64,000 nt of DNA, taken from NCBI GenBank assembly GCA_913057135.1, contig CAJXNM010000008.1, forward strand, positions 1 to 64,000. Reading direction: 5' to 3'. A program made the translations under genes and the position numbers. Numbering within the stretch: the stretch's first letter is position 1; each line of letters opens with the position of its first letter. The notes below the pieces were generated by a model. That model made no database searches. It worked only from the letters and a program-made list of their open reading frames with translations, and had not been told where the DNA came from. The stretch is from an uncultured Halieaceae bacterium (lineage in GTDB: Bacteria > Pseudomonadota > Gammaproteobacteria > Pseudomonadales > Halieaceae). This document shows, piece after piece, positions 18,603 to 31,020 of the stretch.

Positions 18603-19937
18603 TCAAGCCACAATAGCATCGGCCACCTGCTGCGCCAGTGTCGATAGCTCGCTGGGATCTTCCCCTTCCACCATCACGCGCACGACCGGTTCGGTACCCG
18701 ACGGCCTGAGCAGTAGCCTGCCACGGCCCGCAAGGGCCTGCTCTACCGCGGCTTTGGCAGCTTTAACACCGGGCTTCGCTTCAAAGCCTGACTTGTCATC
18801 AACCCTAACGTTCAGTAGCACCTGGGGTAGTTTTGTCATACCCGCCCGCAAAGTTGATAAAGGCTTATTTACATCCACCACCGCCGCCAACACTTGCAGC
18901 GCCGATACAATGCCGTCACCTGTGGTGGTGACATCGCTGCAGATAAGGTGACCAGAACTTTCACCACCTAAGGACCAACCCTCGGCGGCCATAATCTCTT
19001 TCACATAGCGATCGCCCACTTTAGCCCGAGCCAGTTTCACGCCCTGTTCTTGCAGCGCTAGTTCCAAACCCATGTTCGACATCAGCGTACCCACCACGCC
19101 GGCATCCGAGCGGCCTTTGGCAATACGATGCATGGCCAACACGTATAACAATTCGTCGCCATCGACTACGCTGCCATCTGCGTCGACAAACAAAACCCGG
19201 TCCCCGTCGCCATCGAAGGCAATACCCATGTCTGCACCGGTACTGGTAACCGACGCCTGCAGGGCTGACAAGTCGGTTGAGCCCACACCCTCGTTAATGT
19301 TGAAACCATTGGGATTCGCGCCAATGACCTCAACCGAGGCACCCAGCTCGGCAAATACCGAGGGGGCGATGTGATAGGTGGCACCATGGGCACAGTCGAT
19401 AACCAACTTTAAACCACGCAAACTCAAGCGCTCGGGGAACGTGGCTTTGCAAAATTCAATGTAGCGGCCAGCCGCATCAACAACACGCACGGCCTTACCG
19501 ATATCTCGACTACCTACCGTTTCCAGTGCCGCATCGAGCATGTTTTCAATGGCTAGCTCGGTGGCATCGGGTAATTTAGCGCCTTTCTCGTCGAAAAACT
19601 TAATACCATTGTCATCGAAAGGATTGTGGGAAGCACTAATGACAATACCAGCAATGGCATTTTGGGTGCGCGTCATTAAGGCCACCGCAGGGGTGGGCAT
19701 GGGCCCCAATAACTTTACATTGACGCCCGCAGCGACAAGACCCGCCTCAAGGGCAGACTCGAACATATAGCCCGATACCCTAGTGTCTTTACCAATGACG
19801 ACAGTAGGCACGCTGGTGCAGCCCTGAGCAAATACCCGACCGCAAGCCCACCCCAGTTTGAGAATGAAGTCGGGGGTTATAGGTGCCTTGCCAACATGGC
19901 CTCGAATACCGTCGGTACCGAAATAACGCTTTTTCAC
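18603..19937 (-). CDS. glmM: Phosphoglucosamine mutase
   Basis: 444 aa. It converts glucosamine 6-phosphate to the 1-phosphate for peptidoglycan and LPS precursors. The phosphoserine is S103 in '[17 protein letters not shown]', the metal loop is 'DGDGDR', and 'GGESSGH' and '[15 protein letters not shown]' complete the site. It overlaps the folP stop by 4 bp. Confidence 0.97.
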   Translation of the reverse strand: MKKRYFGTDGIRGHVGKAPITPDFILKLGWACGRVFAQGCTSVPTVVIGKDTRVSGYMFESALEAGLVAAGVNVKLLGPMPTPAVALMTRTQNAIAGIVISASHNPFDDNGIKFFDEKGAKLPDATELAIENMLDAALETVGSRDIGKAVRVVDAAGRYIEFCKATFPERLSLRGLKLVIDCAHGATYHIAPSVFAELGASVEVIGANPNGFNINEGVGSTDLSALQASVTSTGADMGIAFDGDGDRVLFVDADGSVVDGDELLYVLAMHRIAKGRSDAGVVGTLMSNMGLELALQEQGVKLARAKVGDRYVKEIMAAEGWSLGGESSGHLICSDVTTTGDGIVSALQVLAAVVDVNKPLSTLRAGMTKLPQVLLNVRVDDKSGFEAKPGVKAAKAAVEQALAGRGRLLLRPSGTEPVVRVMVEGEDPSELSTLAQQVADAIVA

Positions 19938-20806
19938 TGAACTACTTCCTCTAAAGCTCGCACCATGGCCAGTGCATCGGCGGTTTCCGCCACGTCGTGC
20001 ACGCGTAACAACCGCGCACCACGCTCCGCTGCCATGACCGCAAGACTAACACTGCCGGTCAAGCGATTATCGGTCGGTCGGCCCGTAATGGCACCAATCA
20101 TCGATTTTCGAGACAAACCCGCCAGAATCGGTAAGTCAAAGGATTGAAATTCCCCCAAGCGACGCAGCAACAACAGATTGTGTTCCAGGGTTTTGCCAAA
20201 ACCGAAACCTGGATCCAACAATAATCGCTGACGGGGGATACCGACAGCTTCGCAAGCAGCTATGCGCCCCTCGAAAAACGCTTTGATGTTGGCTACCACA
20301 TCGGTGTAGGTGGGTGACTGCTGCATGTTTTGGGGGCTGCCCTGCATGTGCATAAGACAGACGGGTAAACCGCTGTCGGCGGCGGCCGCTAATGCACCTG
20401 GGCGCGACAACGCCCGCACGTCGTTAATCAAGCCGGCACCTAGACGGGCACCCTCGGTCATGACCAAGGGCGTACTAGTGTCTAATGACAGCACGACATC
20501 GAACCGCTGGCGCAGTTGCTCTAAAGCCGGCAACACCCGATCGGCCTCTTCAGCTTCCGACACGGGCGCCGCACCTGGACGGGTCGATTCACCGCCAATA
20601 TCGAGCACCGCCGCACCCGTGTTCACCATCTCCTCGGCCCGTTGGCAAAGGGCACTGAGCTGAACACGGCTACCGTCGAAAAGTTGGCCGCCATCGGAGA
20701 ATGAGTCTGGGGTAACGTTCAGTACGCCCATGACCCGAGGATAACGTAGGTCTAAAAGCAAACCGGCGCAGTCCAAGACCGCGCCGGTGGAAGATGTTAT
20801 TGCCAT
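19934..20806 (-). CDS. folP: Dihydropteroate synthase
   Basis: 290 aa. It joins p-aminobenzoate to the pterin diphosphate in folate synthesis and is the sulfonamide target. Motifs are '[16 protein letters not shown]', '[11 protein letters not shown]', 'INDVRAL', '[14 protein letters not shown]' and a late 'LRVHDV'. It starts 5 bp after ftsH and overlaps glmM. Confidence 0.97.
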   Translation of the reverse strand: MAITSSTGAVLDCAGLLLDLRYPRVMGVLNVTPDSFSDGGQLFDGSRVQLSALCQRAEEMVNTGAAVLDIGGESTRPGAAPVSEAEEADRVLPALEQLRQRFDVVLSLDTSTPLVMTEGARLGAGLINDVRALSRPGALAAAADSGLPVCLMHMQGSPQNMQQSPTYTDVVANIKAFFEGRIAACEAVGIPRQRLLLDPGFGFGKTLEHNLLLLRRLGEFQSFDLPILAGLSRKSMIGAITGRPTDNRLTGSVSLAVMAAERGARLLRVHDVAETADALAMVRALEEVVQ

Positions 20807-20811
20807 GGAAC

Positions 20812-22731
20812 TCAGTGTTGGCCGGCCGGGTCACCGATAGGGCCCGAGGCCGCATGATCCTCGGCCGCTTTGCCGCCGCTACCCGGGCGATCGTTATCAC
20901 TCCAGCCAGAGGGTGGCCGAGGGGTTTTACCTGCCATGATGTCATCGATTTGCTCGGCGTCGATGGTCTCGTAATGCATGAGCGCATCGGCCATGATGTC
21001 GAGCTTTTCACGATGCTCTTCAAGCAACTGATGGGCCTTGTCGTAGCACTCATCGATAATGCGGCGCACTTCCTTATCGATGGCCCGGGCGGTTTCATCC
21101 GACATAGCCTTCGAAGGCTGACCCGCCGAGCGCCCGAGGAACACTTCCTCGCCCCCTTCATCGTACATGAGCGGTCCAAGGGTGGGCGATAAGCCCCACT
21201 TGGTCACCATATTGCGTGCGATTTCCGTGGCACGCTGAATATCGTTCGAAGCCCCGGTGGTAATACCCTCTGGACCAAGGGTCATCTCTTCGGCGACACG
21301 ACCACCGAACAAGCTAGTGATTTGACTCACGATATGCCGGCGGCTGTGGCTGTAGCGATCTTCCTCGGGCAGGAACATGGTGACACCCAAAGCGCGACCC
21401 CGAGGAATAATGGACACCTTATACACCGGGTCGTGCTCGGGCATGAGCCGCCCGACAATGGCGTGACCCGCTTCGTGATAAGCGGTATTGCGCTTCTCAG
21501 CTTCCGACATAACCATAGAGCGGCGCTCGGCGCCCATCATGATTTTGTCTTTTGCACGCTCGAACTGATCCATGCCCACCATACGCACCCCTGCCCTAGC
21601 GGCAAATAACGCGGCTTCGTTGACCAGGTTGGCTAAATCAGCACCCGAGAAACCAGGGGTACCACGGGCAATTTTGCTGGGCTCTACGTCTTCCGACAGT
21701 GGCACCTTGCGCATGTGAACTTTCAAGATTTGCTCGCGACCGCGAATATCGGGCAAGCCCACCACCACCTGACGATCGAAACGACCCGGACGCAACAGGG
21801 CTGGGTCGAGTACGTCTGGGCGGTTGGTGGCGGCGATGACAATAACGCCGTCGTTGCCTTCGAAGCCATCCATCTCTACCAGCAGTTGGTTGAGGGTTTG
21901 CTCGCGCTCATCGTGCCCGCCGCCAAGGCCGGCGCCACGGTGGCGGCCCACCGCGTCGATTTCATCGATGAAAATAATACAGGGTGACTGTTTTTTGGCC
22001 TGATCGAACATATCGCGAACCCGCGATGCACCCACGCCCACAAACATTTCCACAAAGTCGGAGCCGGAGATTGAGAAGAACGGCACCTTGGCTTCACCGG
22101 CGATGGCTTTGGCAAGCAGTGTCTTACCCGTGCCCGGCTGGCCTACCATAAGAACGCCGCGGGGAATCTTGCCACCCAGCTTTTGGAATCGACTGGGATC
22201 GCGCAAGAACTCGACGAGCTCTTGCACGTCTTCCTTGGCTTCCTCTACACCCGCCACATCGGCAAAGGTAGTGGTGATTTGATCTTCACCCAATAGTTTG
22301 GCCTTGCTCTTGCCAAAGCTCATTGGACCACCGCGACCACCGGCACCGCCCTGCATTTGGCGCATGAAGAACATGAACACAGCAATAATGATGAGGATGG
22401 GGAAGCTGGCCACCAGCAGCTGCATCCACACGCTCTGCTGCTCGGGTTTACGGCCTTCAACCACCACGTCGTGGCTGAGCAGGTCATCCATGAGCTTCGG
22501 ATCTTCGACCATGGGGCGGACCGTTTCGAAGGAGCTGCCATCGAAGCGCGTGGCCGTAATGGTTAAACCATCGACCACTACTTTACGCAGTCTGTCGTTT
22601 TCGATTTCCTGAATAAATTCTGAATAGCCTACCTGCTCGGTAGTGCCGCGCATGCTGAAGTTGTTGAAGACCGACAGCAAAACCGCTGCAATCACCAACC
22701 ATAGCAGTAAATTCTTTGCCATGTTGTTCAA
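20812..22731 (-). CDS. ftsH: ATP-dependent zinc metalloprotease FtsH
   Basis: 639 aa from TTG 22731, or 636 from ATG 22722 ('[17 protein letters not shown]'), the homologue-supported start. It is an inner-membrane AAA+ protease that degrades misassembled membrane proteins and regulators such as LpxC and sigma32 in relatives. Two membrane helices flank a periplasmic segment. Walker A is 'GQPGTGKT' (197-204), Walker B 'IIFIDEID', and the zinc site is 'HEAGH'. The C-terminus is Gly/Asp rich. Confidence 0.98.
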   Translation of the reverse strand: MNNMAKNLLLWLVIAAVLLSVFNNFSMRGTTEQVGYSEFIQEIENDRLRKVVVDGLTITATRFDGSSFETVRPMVEDPKLMDDLLSHDVVVEGRKPEQQSVWMQLLVASFPILIIIAVFMFFMRQMQGGAGGRGGPMSFGKSKAKLLGEDQITTTFADVAGVEEAKEDVQELVEFLRDPSRFQKLGGKIPRGVLMVGQPGTGKTLLAKAIAGEAKVPFFSISGSDFVEMFVGVGASRVRDMFDQAKKQSPCIIFIDEIDAVGRHRGAGLGGGHDEREQTLNQLLVEMDGFEGNDGVIVIAATNRPDVLDPALLRPGRFDRQVVVGLPDIRGREQILKVHMRKVPLSEDVEPSKIARGTPGFSGADLANLVNEAALFAARAGVRMVGMDQFERAKDKIMMGAERRSMVMSEAEKRNTAYHEAGHAIVGRLMPEHDPVYKVSIIPRGRALGVTMFLPEEDRYSHSRRHIVSQITSLFGGRVAEEMTLGPEGITTGASNDIQRATEIARNMVTKWGLSPTLGPLMYDEGGEEVFLGRSAGQPSKAMSDETARAIDKEVRRIIDECYDKAHQLLEEHREKLDIMADALMHYETIDAEQIDDIMAGKTPRPPSGWSDNDRPGSGGKAAEDHAASGPIGDPAGQH

Positions 22732-22856
22732 AATAATGCCCTCATTGGCGCAGGTATGTCATGACGGTCGATCAGTATAGCGCGAGTGCCGTCTGTGCGC
22801 AGGTGTAATTTCTAGCCGCCGCTTAAGGTTGTACATGGCATCGACCAAGCTGGTTT

Positions 22857-23486
22857 TCAATGGTTCCCTCGAAATCCCGTGGCCACGAGGTAAACTTCCC
22901 GCGATCGGGGTCGGGAAGCATCCGGTTTACGGGTGAGCACTTTATCAAACACTGCTCGGGTGTCAGCCATGAGTGCCTCGAAACCTTCACCGTGGAAAAC
23001 CTTGGCCACGAACGCGCCCTTGGGCGGAAGTACTTTAATGGCCAAATCGAGGGCCAACTCCACCAGATACATGGCCCGGGGCTGATCCACCGCGGTGACA
23101 CCACTCATGTTGGGCGCCATGTCGGATAGGACCAAATCGACCGGATCGTCACCCAATGCCGCTAAAATCTGGTCAAATACCGGCTCTTCGGTAAAGTCGC
23201 CCTCAATAAAGTCGACTCCAGCAATACTATCCATGGGTAAAATGTCGCTGGCCACTACCCGGCCCCGATGTCCGACGCGCTCGGCCGCTACCTGAGACCA
23301 ACCCCCAGGGGCCGAGCCCAGGTCTAATACCGTCATGCCCGGCTTTATGAGTCGATCTTTATCGTCCAGCTCCATGAGCTTGTAACAAGCCCGAGAGCGA
23401 TAGCCCTCTTTTTGAGCCCGCTGCACGAACAGATCTTCCCGATGTTCCTTGAGCCAGGCACGGCTAGACGATCGTTTTTTCGGCAT
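22857..23486 (-). CDS. rlmE: 23S rRNA 2'-O-methyltransferase RlmE (FtsJ/RrmJ)
   Basis: 209 aa. It methylates the ribose of U2552 in 23S rRNA. The SAM site is '[13 protein letters not shown]', and the catalytic tetrad K36, D122, K162, E197 matches E. coli spacing. It lies upstream of ftsH and divergent from yhbY across an 81-bp promoter gap. Confidence 0.97.
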   Translation of the reverse strand: MPKKRSSSRAWLKEHREDLFVQRAQKEGYRSRACYKLMELDDKDRLIKPGMTVLDLGSAPGGWSQVAAERVGHRGRVVASDILPMDSIAGVDFIEGDFTEEPVFDQILAALGDDPVDLVLSDMAPNMSGVTAVDQPRAMYLVELALDLAIKVLPPKGAFVAKVFHGEGFEALMADTRAVFDKVLTRKPDASRPRSREVYLVATGFRGNH

Positions 23487-23567
23487 GATTCAGCATCTCT
23501 CCTGCAACATCGGGACGCCACGTAGGTGAACACAGTACACTGTCGCGCGAATTAAGGAACGCTTACC

Positions 23568-23936
23568 ATGACCCAAGCAACAAACCCAGACGCCGGCGCG
23601 ACATCTTCTTCTGGAAAAAAAGACAACAGAGCATTGAGCAACAGCGAGCTCAAACAGTACCGTGCCATCGCCCACAAATTACACCCCATTGTCACGGTAG
23701 CCGGCGCCGGCTTAAGCGACGGTGTCATGGGGGAAATGGAACGGGCATTATCCGACCATGAACTCATCAAAATTAAAGTGACTGTTGGCGACCGCGATCT
23801 GCGCGATGGCGTCATTGATCAGTTGTTGCAACAACTAAGCGCCACACTAGTGCAACGTATTGGCAATACCGCCACCCTACTGCGACGCAATCTGGAAGCC
23901 GACCCGCGCAAGTCAAACTTGCAGCGCATGCTCTGA
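23568..23936 (+). CDS. yhbY: YhbY/CRS1-family ribosome assembly RNA-binding protein
   Basis: 122 aa with an extra about 25-residue Ser/Asn-rich start. The CRM fold is clear: 'KQYRAIAHKLHPIVTVAGAGLSDGV', 'DHELIKIKV' and 'GNTATLLRRN'. In E. coli it associates with the pre-50S subunit. AAGG lies upstream of the ATG. It is divergent from rlmE, the conserved arrangement. Confidence 0.93.
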   Translation: MTQATNPDAGATSSSGKKDNRALSNSELKQYRAIAHKLHPIVTVAGAGLSDGVMGEMERALSDHELIKIKVTVGDRDLRDGVIDQLLQQLSATLVQRIGNTATLLRRNLEADPRKSNLQRML

Positions 23937-23963
23937 GCCCTTCTGGCCCTCTATCCAGCACGT

Positions 23964-23998
23964 GCCACTATCCAGCAAAAGCCACTATCCAATAAAAA
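23964..23998. repeat. Short 17-bp imperfect tandem repeat
   Basis: Two copies of the unit GCCACTATCCA + 6 bases (starting 23964 and 23981), then a partial third, lie between the convergent yhbY and feoB genes and overlap the feoB stop codon region. Confidence 0.6.
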
Positions 23999-25829
23999 CC
24001 ACTAGGCCCTGAGTAACATTGAAGGTCAGCAAGGCCGCTAAATAGGCGGCCACCAAATAGCTGACCAGCATAGTTAAGGCCACCCGCCAAGAGTTCGACT
24101 CTCGGGCCAAAATAGCCACGGTGCTGACGCACTGCAAGGCGATGGCAAAGAACACCAGCAGGGCCAAGCCAGAGCCCAGGGGCAATGCGCTGGCCTGAAT
24201 CTGATCGACCAAGGGCAGCATGTTGTCTTCCGCCCCCTCAATACCAAAGATGGTGCCCAAGGTGCCCACAAAGACTTCCCGGGCTAAGAACGAACTTAAG
24301 ATAGCCACCCCGTAACGCCAGTCGAGACCAATGGGCGCGAACACCGGCTCAATAAATCGACCCAGAGTACCCAGCCAAGAACCCGCCAAGTCGGTACCGT
24401 AGTTGGGGAAATAGCCCAAGACCCACACCGCCACAGTGACCCCTAGAATGACCTTGCCCGCTTTGGTGACAAAGTGCCGACATCGATTTACCGCGGCACG
24501 AGCAATAGGTCGGAAGCTGGGTAAGCGGTAGGGGGGCAGCTCTAGCACAAAAGGCAACTCGGTTTTTGCCAAGGTCGACATCCGGCTCACTAAACCGGTG
24601 ACCAGCAGCGCACAAAACATACCGAAGAAATAAATACTGAACATGGCCACACCCTGCCAGCCAATAAGTCCAAACAACACGGTGTCATTGGGGATGAACG
24701 TGGCAATCAGCAGCGCGTACACGGGCAGGCGCGCCGAGCAGGGCATAAGCGGAATGGCCAGGTACGTCATGAGACGCTGGCGCGGTGAATCAACGGCTCT
24801 GGCCGCATAGACCGCGGGAATAGCACAAGCTACTCCCGACAGCATGGGCACGAAACTCTTGCCGGTGAGGCCAAAGATTTTCAAGGGCCGGTGGCAGATA
24901 AGCGCCGCCCGGGCCAAGTAGCCCGAGTCCTCTAGCAATCCAATAATGAACGTGAGCACGAAGATTTGCGGCACGAATACCAAAAAGGCCCCAATCCCGC
25001 CAAACAGCGCGTCGGAGGTAAAGTCCGCAAGCACCGTGTTGCTTATCAGCGGCACCAGCGCCTCGCCAAGGCCCACTACACCCGCCTCTACCGCATCCAT
25101 TACCGGTGCCGACCAGGTAAAAATAGACTGGAATAACAGTAACATAATGGCAAAAAACGCCACTCCGCCGGTGGCGGTACCCAAGAAGAAGCGATCGAGT
25201 CGGGTTTGCTGGCGCACTAAAATATCGCCGCTGGGACCGTACTTGTGGGCTAACTGGTGAGCCGTGCCACGCAGCAGTGCATCGGGGGTATCGGCCCACA
25301 AGCCGCCAGCGCGATCATCGCTAATCAGCGCCGAGCGCAAACGCTCAATGACCTGATCAAGACCACTGCCCTCTCGGGCCGATACCAAAATAACTGGCGC
25401 ACCCACTTCCCGGGCCAAACCCTCGGGATCAAAACTAAGGCCATTAGCACTGAGCACGTCGTGCATATTGGCCAAGATGGTAATGGGCTTGCCGTGGCGC
25501 TGGCTCTCACGGGTCACCTGCAAGGTGAAGTACAGGCTTTTTTCGAGGCGGGTGGCATCGACCACACACAACACGTGGCGCACTTCCGGGTCGGCCAGTG
25601 CACGCTGGAAATACTCAACCGCCACCTCTTCTTCGGCAGAAATGGGCTGTAATGAGTAAGTGCCGGGAAAATCCAACAGCTCGACATCGGGCATCTTGGC
25701 CAGCGCCCCCGATGATACATCGACGGTAATACCCGGAAAATTAGCCACCTTCTGATGAAGACCGGTCAGTCGGTTGAATAAGGAACTCTTACCCGAGTTG
25801 GGGCTGCCAATGAGTAACACACGATTCAT
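23985..25829 (-). CDS. feoB: Ferrous iron transporter FeoB
   Basis: 614 aa, short compared with the about 770 aa E. coli protein but with the expected parts. The cytosolic G domain has G1 'GSPNSGKS' (8-15), 'DFPG' (53-56) and 'NMHD' (121-124). The membrane domain has 'GFLVFVPQ'-type and 'SGVACAIPAVYAAR' Gate motifs. It imports Fe2+ under low-oxygen or reducing conditions. The 3' end overlaps a tandem repeat. It overlaps feoA by 4 bp. Confidence 0.95.
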   Translation of the reverse strand: MNRVLLIGSPNSGKSSLFNRLTGLHQKVANFPGITVDVSSGALAKMPDVELLDFPGTYSLQPISAEEEVAVEYFQRALADPEVRHVLCVVDATRLEKSLYFTLQVTRESQRHGKPITILANMHDVLSANGLSFDPEGLAREVGAPVILVSAREGSGLDQVIERLRSALISDDRAGGLWADTPDALLRGTAHQLAHKYGPSGDILVRQQTRLDRFFLGTATGGVAFFAIMLLLFQSIFTWSAPVMDAVEAGVVGLGEALVPLISNTVLADFTSDALFGGIGAFLVFVPQIFVLTFIIGLLEDSGYLARAALICHRPLKIFGLTGKSFVPMLSGVACAIPAVYAARAVDSPRQRLMTYLAIPLMPCSARLPVYALLIATFIPNDTVLFGLIGWQGVAMFSIYFFGMFCALLVTGLVSRMSTLAKTELPFVLELPPYRLPSFRPIARAAVNRCRHFVTKAGKVILGVTVAVWVLGYFPNYGTDLAGSWLGTLGRFIEPVFAPIGLDWRYGVAILSSFLAREVFVGTLGTIFGIEGAEDNMLPLVDQIQASALPLGSGLALLVFFAIALQCVSTVAILARESNSWRVALTMLVSYLVAAYLAALLTFNVTQGLVVFIG

Positions 25830-26101
25830 AGAGCCACACTCTTCATCATAGACTGGGTGTCCATGAGTACCTTCTCGGCAATTTCGCTATCGAGGGAAAA
25901 CACCGTGTTGCTGACACGGTAGACCTTGGGCGCGCCGAAACCAGGGGACAGCAAGCAGGTCACCACCTCGCCCGGATGAAAGCCGAACTCCATCAGGCGT
26001 ATTCGGTAGTTCTCCGAGAGATCATCCTCGAAGCCCACGACGGTGGCTTGAAGACCTGGTGCCAAATGCCAAAGGGCGGTAGCGTCAGCGCTAGTTGTCA
26101 T
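25826..26101 (-). CDS. feoA: Ferrous iron transport protein FeoA
   Basis: 91 aa. An SH3-like cytosolic partner of FeoB ('VVGFEDDLSENYRIRLMEFGFHPGEVVTCL', 'YRVSNTVFSLDSEIAEKVLM'). It is the first gene of a two-gene feoAB unit inserted between greA and yhbY. No clear Fur box is seen in the short gap after greA. Confidence 0.9.
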   Translation of the reverse strand: MTTSADATALWHLAPGLQATVVGFEDDLSENYRIRLMEFGFHPGEVVTCLLSPGFGAPKVYRVSNTVFSLDSEIAEKVLMDTQSMMKSVAL

Positions 26102-26176
26102 CGCAGAATTCGATCCCCGTTGTTACACATTTTGGCACTTGTCGCTGCTGGTCTCGCAGAGTCGACATCACCTAAC

Positions 26177-26653
26177 TTAAATGTGCTGTACCTGCTCAAT
26201 TTCGTAGTAGATATCACCACCAGGGGCTTTCACGACCACTTCATCACCTTCGCTTTTACCCACTAAAGCGCGGGAAATAGGTGAGTTCACCGAGATCAGA
26301 TTATTCTTCACGTCTGCCTCGTCTTCACCCACGATGCGATAGGTCACTTTGGCATCGGTATCGAGATTAACTAACACCACCGTGGCACCGAAAATCACCC
26401 GCCCCGTGTGAGGCATTGCAGCGACATCAATCACCTGAGCATGAGAGAGCTTGTGCTCAATGTCTTTGATACGACCTTCCGCAAAGCTCTGCTGCTCGCG
26501 GGCGGCGTGGTACTCGGCGTTCTCTTTCAAGTCACCATGCTCGCGCGCTTCAGCAATAGCGGCACTGATACGCGGACGTTCAACCCGCTTCAGATGTTCG
26601 AGCTCTTGCCGCAGCGCTCGCTCGCCGGCAACGGTCATTGGCACTTTATTCAT
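26177..26653 (-). CDS. greA: Transcript cleavage factor GreA
   Basis: 158 aa, standard length. It rescues backtracked RNA polymerase by stimulating transcript cleavage. The N-terminal coiled coil carries the acidic tip and '[24 protein letters not shown]', and the globular domain has 'GEDEAD' and '[16 protein letters not shown]'. It overlaps the carB stop by 4 bp. Confidence 0.97.
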   Translation of the reverse strand: MNKVPMTVAGERALRQELEHLKRVERPRISAAIAEAREHGDLKENAEYHAAREQQSFAEGRIKDIEHKLSHAQVIDVAAMPHTGRVIFGATVVLVNLDTDAKVTYRIVGEDEADVKNNLISVNSPISRALVGKSEGDEVVVKAPGGDIYYEIEQVQHI

Positions 26654-29600
26654 GGGGCAATACTCTCGTGTAAGTCCTGCAAACGCCGTACTTCCATGTC
26701 GGTTTCATGCTCCAGCGCCATGCAAACGGCTTCGGCGGCGGCCAGTGTGGTGGTGTAGTAAACCCGGTGTTGCTCGGCACTGGCACGGATGGGCGCTGAA
26801 TCTAAAATAGCGGTACGACCCTCGGTGGTGTTGACGATCATACTCGCTTCATCGTTTTTGATCAGGTCAACGATATGCGGTCGACCTTCACGCACCTTGT
26901 TCACCTTGCGCACCGTCAGCCCCGCCGCCTCAAATGCGGCTGCCGTGCCACCCGTGGCTGCAAGGGTAAAGCCTTTTTCGTGGAACCGACGTGCCACGTC
27001 AATGGCGCCGGGCTTGTCTGCATCGCGCACACTGAACAGGGCCATCCCCGACTGGGGTGGAATGTCCCCCGCGCCCAGCTGGGCCTTAGCAAAGGCGCCG
27101 GCAAAGGACTCACTAGTCCCCATGACCTCACCGGTCGACTTCATTTCGGGGCCCAAAATAGGATCGATGCCCGGGAATTTATTGAACGGCAGCACCGCCT
27201 CCTTCACCGAGTAATAGGGGGGCACCACTTCCCGTGTAATGCCTTGGCTGGCCAAGGACTGCCCAGCCATACAGCGGGCCGCCACCTTCGCCAGTGAGAC
27301 ACCCACCGCTTTTGACACAAAGGGCACGGTACGTGACGCACGGGGGTTTACCTCGATCACGTAAATCTCGCCGTCTTGATAAGCCAGCTGCACGTTCATA
27401 AGCCCGCACACACCCAATTCAAGGGCCATGGCCTTCACCACATCGCGCATTTGATCTTGCACGTCGGCGGTCAGGTTGTAAGGGGGAAGTGAACAGGCCG
27501 AGTCACCCGAGTGAATACCCGCCTGTTCAATGTGCTGCATGATGGCGCCTATGACCACCTGCTCACCATCGCTGACCGCATCGATGTCTACCTCAATGGC
27601 GGCACTTAGGAAGTGATCGAGCAGCACTGGCGAGTCGTCGGATACCCGCACCGCTTCACTCATGTAGCGCAGCAAATCTTCCTCGCGATACACAATCTCC
27701 ATAGCGCGCCCGCCCAATACATAGGACGGTCGTACCACCAGAGGGTAGCCAATGCGCGAGGCAGCGGCGACCGCTTCATCGACGCTACGCACGGTAGTGT
27801 TATCGGGCTGTTTTAGACCCAACTTGCTAATCATGTGCTGGAAGCGTTCACGGTCTTCGGCGCGATCAATTTGATCGGGGGTCGTACCGATAATGGGCAC
27901 ACCGGCAAGTTCCAATGCTCGCGCTAACTTAAGGGGCGTCTGACCACCGAACTGCACAATCACCCCTTCGGGCTTCTCTAAATCGATAATTTCGAGCACG
28001 TCTTCTAGGGTGACCGGCTCGAAATACAACCTGTCCGAGGTGTCGTAATCGGTCGATACCGTTTCGGGGTTGCAGTTGACCATGATCGTTTCATAGCCGT
28101 CTTCACGCATGGCGAGCGCGGCGTGCACACAGCAGTAATCGAACTCAATACCCTGCCCAATACGGTTGGGACCGCCACCTAGCACCACAATTTTCTTGCG
28201 ATCGGAAGGGGCCGCTTCACACTCGTCTTCGTAGGTGGAATACATATAGGCGGTGGCGGTAGAGAACTCGGCGGCACAGGTATCGACCCGCTTGTACACC
28301 GGACGCAGGTTTAAGCCCTGCCGATGTTCGCGCACCGCTGTCTCAGAGGTTTGCAACAGTGCCGCCAAGCGCGCATCGGAAAACCCTTTGCGCTTCAAGC
28401 GGCGCAAGGTGGGCCTATCGAGCTGGGCAAGATCGCTACCCTGAAGCGACTGTTCGGCCTGCATCAAGTCTTCAATCTGCACCAGGAACCAGGGGTCCAC
28501 CCCCGAGTAACCCGCCACTTCTTCTAAGCTAAAGCCCGCACGGAAGGCATCGGCAATAAACCACAGGCGGTCGGCACCAGGGTTAGTGAGTTTGTCGACC
28601 AGTTCGGCACGGGTGTCGGCGTCGCGCACCACCAGCTTCGGCTCAAAGCCCGCCGAGCCCACTTCCAGACCACGCAGTGCCTTCTGCAGTGATTCCTGGA
28701 AGGTCCGGCCAATGGCCATGACCTCGCCCACGGATTTCATCTGGGTGGTTAAACGGGCATCGGCCGTGGCAAATTTTTCGAAGGCGAAGCGCGGAATTTT
28801 CGTGACCACGTAATCGATAGAGGGCTCGAACGAAGCCGGGGTCTTACCACCGGTAATATCGTTGGCCAATTCATCGAGGGTAAAGCCCACCGCTAACTTG
28901 GCGGCCACCTTAGCAATAGGGAAGCCGGTGGCTTTTGAAGCCAGTGCCGATGAGCGGGAGACCCGCGGGTTCATTTCAATGACCACCATGCGACCGGTAT
29001 CGGGGCACTGCCCAAACTGCACGTTAGAGCCACCCGTTTCCACACCAATCTCACGCAGCACCGCCAGCGATGCGTCGCGCATGATTTGGTATTCCTTATC
29101 GGTAAGGGTTTGGGCGGGCGCCACCGTAATAGAGTCACCGGTGTGCACACCCATGGCGTCAAAGTTCTCGATGGCGCAGACAATAATGCAATTGTCGTTT
29201 TTGTCGCGCACCACCTCCATTTCGTACTCTTTCCAGCCAATTAGCGACTCATCGATGAGCAGCTCGTTGGTGGGCGACAGCTCTAGGCCTCGGGTGCAAA
29301 TGGCCTCGAATTCATCGCGGTTGTAGGCAATACCACCGCCGGAGCCACCCATGGTGAATGAGGGGCGAATAATGCAGGGAAAGCCAATGTCATCGAGGAC
29401 GCTAAAGGCCTCTTCTAAAGAATGCGCTAGCGATGCTCTGGGGGTCTCTAGGCCAATACGCTTCATGGCCTGATCGAACAGCTCGCGGTCCTCGGCTTTA
29501 TCGATGGCCTCTTTAGTGGCGCCAATCATCTCGACACCAAACTTGGCGAGCACACCCTCGGCATCGAGCTTCAGGGCACAGTTAAGGGCCGTCTGGCCAC

Positions 29601-29871
29601 CCATGGTGGGCAAAATAGCATCGGGGCGCTCGCGCTCAATAATGCGCGCCACTGTTTGCCATTCCACCGGCTCAATATAGGTGGCATCGGCCATGGCCGG
29701 GTCGGTCATTATGGTGGCGGGGTTCGAGTTCACAAGAATGACCCGATAGCCCTCTTCCCGAAGCGCTTTGCAGGCCTGGGCACCCGAGTAGTCAAACTCA
29801 CAGGCTTGACCGATGACTATGGGGCCTGCACCGAGGATCAGGATACTCTCGATATCGGTCCGTTTCGGCAT
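26650..29871 (-). CDS. carB: Carbamoyl phosphate synthase large subunit
   Basis: 1073 aa, full length. It makes carbamoyl phosphate from bicarbonate, ATP and ammonia supplied by CarA, feeding pyrimidines and arginine. There are two ATP-grasp halves ('[14 protein letters not shown]' in the first, '[16 protein letters not shown]' in the second) and a C-terminal allosteric domain ending near '[17 protein letters not shown]'. carA-carB-greA is an operon. Confidence 0.98.
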   Translation of the reverse strand: MPKRTDIESILILGAGPIVIGQACEFDYSGAQACKALREEGYRVILVNSNPATIMTDPAMADATYIEPVEWQTVARIIERERPDAILPTMGGQTALNCALKLDAEGVLAKFGVEMIGATKEAIDKAEDRELFDQAMKRIGLETPRASLAHSLEEAFSVLDDIGFPCIIRPSFTMGGSGGGIAYNRDEFEAICTRGLELSPTNELLIDESLIGWKEYEMEVVRDKNDNCIIVCAIENFDAMGVHTGDSITVAPAQTLTDKEYQIMRDASLAVLREIGVETGGSNVQFGQCPDTGRMVVIEMNPRVSRSSALASKATGFPIAKVAAKLAVGFTLDELANDITGGKTPASFEPSIDYVVTKIPRFAFEKFATADARLTTQMKSVGEVMAIGRTFQESLQKALRGLEVGSAGFEPKLVVRDADTRAELVDKLTNPGADRLWFIADAFRAGFSLEEVAGYSGVDPWFLVQIEDLMQAEQSLQGSDLAQLDRPTLRRLKRKGFSDARLAALLQTSETAVREHRQGLNLRPVYKRVDTCAAEFSTATAYMYSTYEDECEAAPSDRKKIVVLGGGPNRIGQGIEFDYCCVHAALAMREDGYETIMVNCNPETVSTDYDTSDRLYFEPVTLEDVLEIIDLEKPEGVIVQFGGQTPLKLARALELAGVPIIGTTPDQIDRAEDRERFQHMISKLGLKQPDNTTVRSVDEAVAAASRIGYPLVVRPSYVLGGRAMEIVYREEDLLRYMSEAVRVSDDSPVLLDHFLSAAIEVDIDAVSDGEQVVIGAIMQHIEQAGIHSGDSACSLPPYNLTADVQDQMRDVVKAMALELGVCGLMNVQLAYQDGEIYVIEVNPRASRTVPFVSKAVGVSLAKVAARCMAGQSLASQGITREVVPPYYSVKEAVLPFNKFPGIDPILGPEMKSTGEVMGTSESFAGAFAKAQLGAGDIPPQSGMALFSVRDADKPGAIDVARRFHEKGFTLAATGGTAAAFEAAGLTVRKVNKVREGRPHIVDLIKNDEASMIVNTTEGRTAILDSAPIRASAEQHRVYYTTTLAAAEAVCMALEHETDMEVRRLQDLHESIAP

Positions 29872-29886
29872 GGGTGATCTCCGGTG

Positions 29887-31020
29887 TCAGTTGGCGCGGG
29901 CAGCGCGCATGGCATCAATAAAGGGGTCAAACAGGGGCGCGGCATCGTGGGGTCCGGGGCTAGCCTCTGGGTGCCCTTGGAAGCTGTAAGCGGGCACGTC
30001 GGTGCGGGCAATGCCCTGAATGGTCTTATCGAACAGCGAGCGATGGGTTACGTTCAAGTGCGCCGGCAACTCGGTCTCGGCCACCGTGAAACCGTGGTTC
30101 TGACTGGTCACCATGACAGTGCCATCGGCCAAACACTGCACAGGGTGATTGGCACCGTGATGGCCAAATTTCATTTTTTCTGTTTGGGCGCCGCTGGCGA
30201 GGGCCATAATTTGGTGGCCCAAACAAATACCAAACAGGGGCAGACCTCGGGCCATCACACCCTGCGCCAAGGCGATGGCGTAATCACAGGGCTCTGGGTC
30301 GCCTGGGCCGTTAGATAAAAACACCCCATCGGGCTCAAGGGCCAGCACCTCGTCAAAGGTGCTCTGGGCGGGCAGCACGGTAAGACGGCACCCCCGGTCA
30401 ACCAGCATGCGCAAAATATTGCGCTTCACCCCAAAGTCGAGGGCCACCACGTGAAACTCGGGATTCTCGAGGGCGGTGTAGCCCACATCCCATTGCCAGC
30501 TACCTTCGGCCCAGGTATAGGCTTCACGGGTCGTCACTTCCTTTGCTAAATCGAGACCCTTCAAACCGCCAAAGGCCCGCGCCTTGGCAATGGCGGCGTC
30601 GGCGTTAATGCCATCACCTGCCACGATGCACCCAGCTTGGGCGCCCTTGTCACGCAAAACACGTGTCAGTTGCCGGGTGTCGATATCGGCAATGGCCACG
30701 GTGCCCTGCTGACTTAAATAGTCGCCCAGAGACTGCTCACTGCGGTAATTGCTGGCCATAAGGGGCAAGTCGCGAATAACCAAACCGGCGGCCATAACCC
30801 CTGCGGATTCTTCGTCTTCGGCGTTAGTGCCGGTGTTACCAATGTGGGGATAGGTCAGGGTCACAATTTGACGAGCGTATGAAGGGTCGGTGAGTATCTC
30901 CTGGTACCCGGTCATAGCCGTGTTGAACACCACCTCTCCAACGGTTTCACCCTCGGCGCCCACAGACAGGCCGTGAAAAAGGGTGCCATCTTCAAGCGCG
31001 AGGATAGCAGGCGTAGACAC
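29887..31020 (-). CDS. carA: Carbamoyl phosphate synthase small subunit
   Basis: 377 aa. The class I glutamine amidotransferase half of CarAB. The start is GTG 31020 with GGAGG 5 bases upstream. The catalytic Cys is in '[10 protein letters not shown]', and the His and Glu in '[12 protein letters not shown]'. It is 15 bp from carB. Confidence 0.97.
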   Translation of the reverse strand: MSTPAILALEDGTLFHGLSVGAEGETVGEVVFNTAMTGYQEILTDPSYARQIVTLTYPHIGNTGTNAEDEESAGVMAAGLVIRDLPLMASNYRSEQSLGDYLSQQGTVAIADIDTRQLTRVLRDKGAQAGCIVAGDGINADAAIAKARAFGGLKGLDLAKEVTTREAYTWAEGSWQWDVGYTALENPEFHVVALDFGVKRNILRMLVDRGCRLTVLPAQSTFDEVLALEPDGVFLSNGPGDPEPCDYAIALAQGVMARGLPLFGICLGHQIMALASGAQTEKMKFGHHGANHPVQCLADGTVMVTSQNHGFTVAETELPAHLNVTHRSLFDKTIQGIARTDVPAYSFQGHPEASPGPHDAAPLFDPFIDAMRAARAN

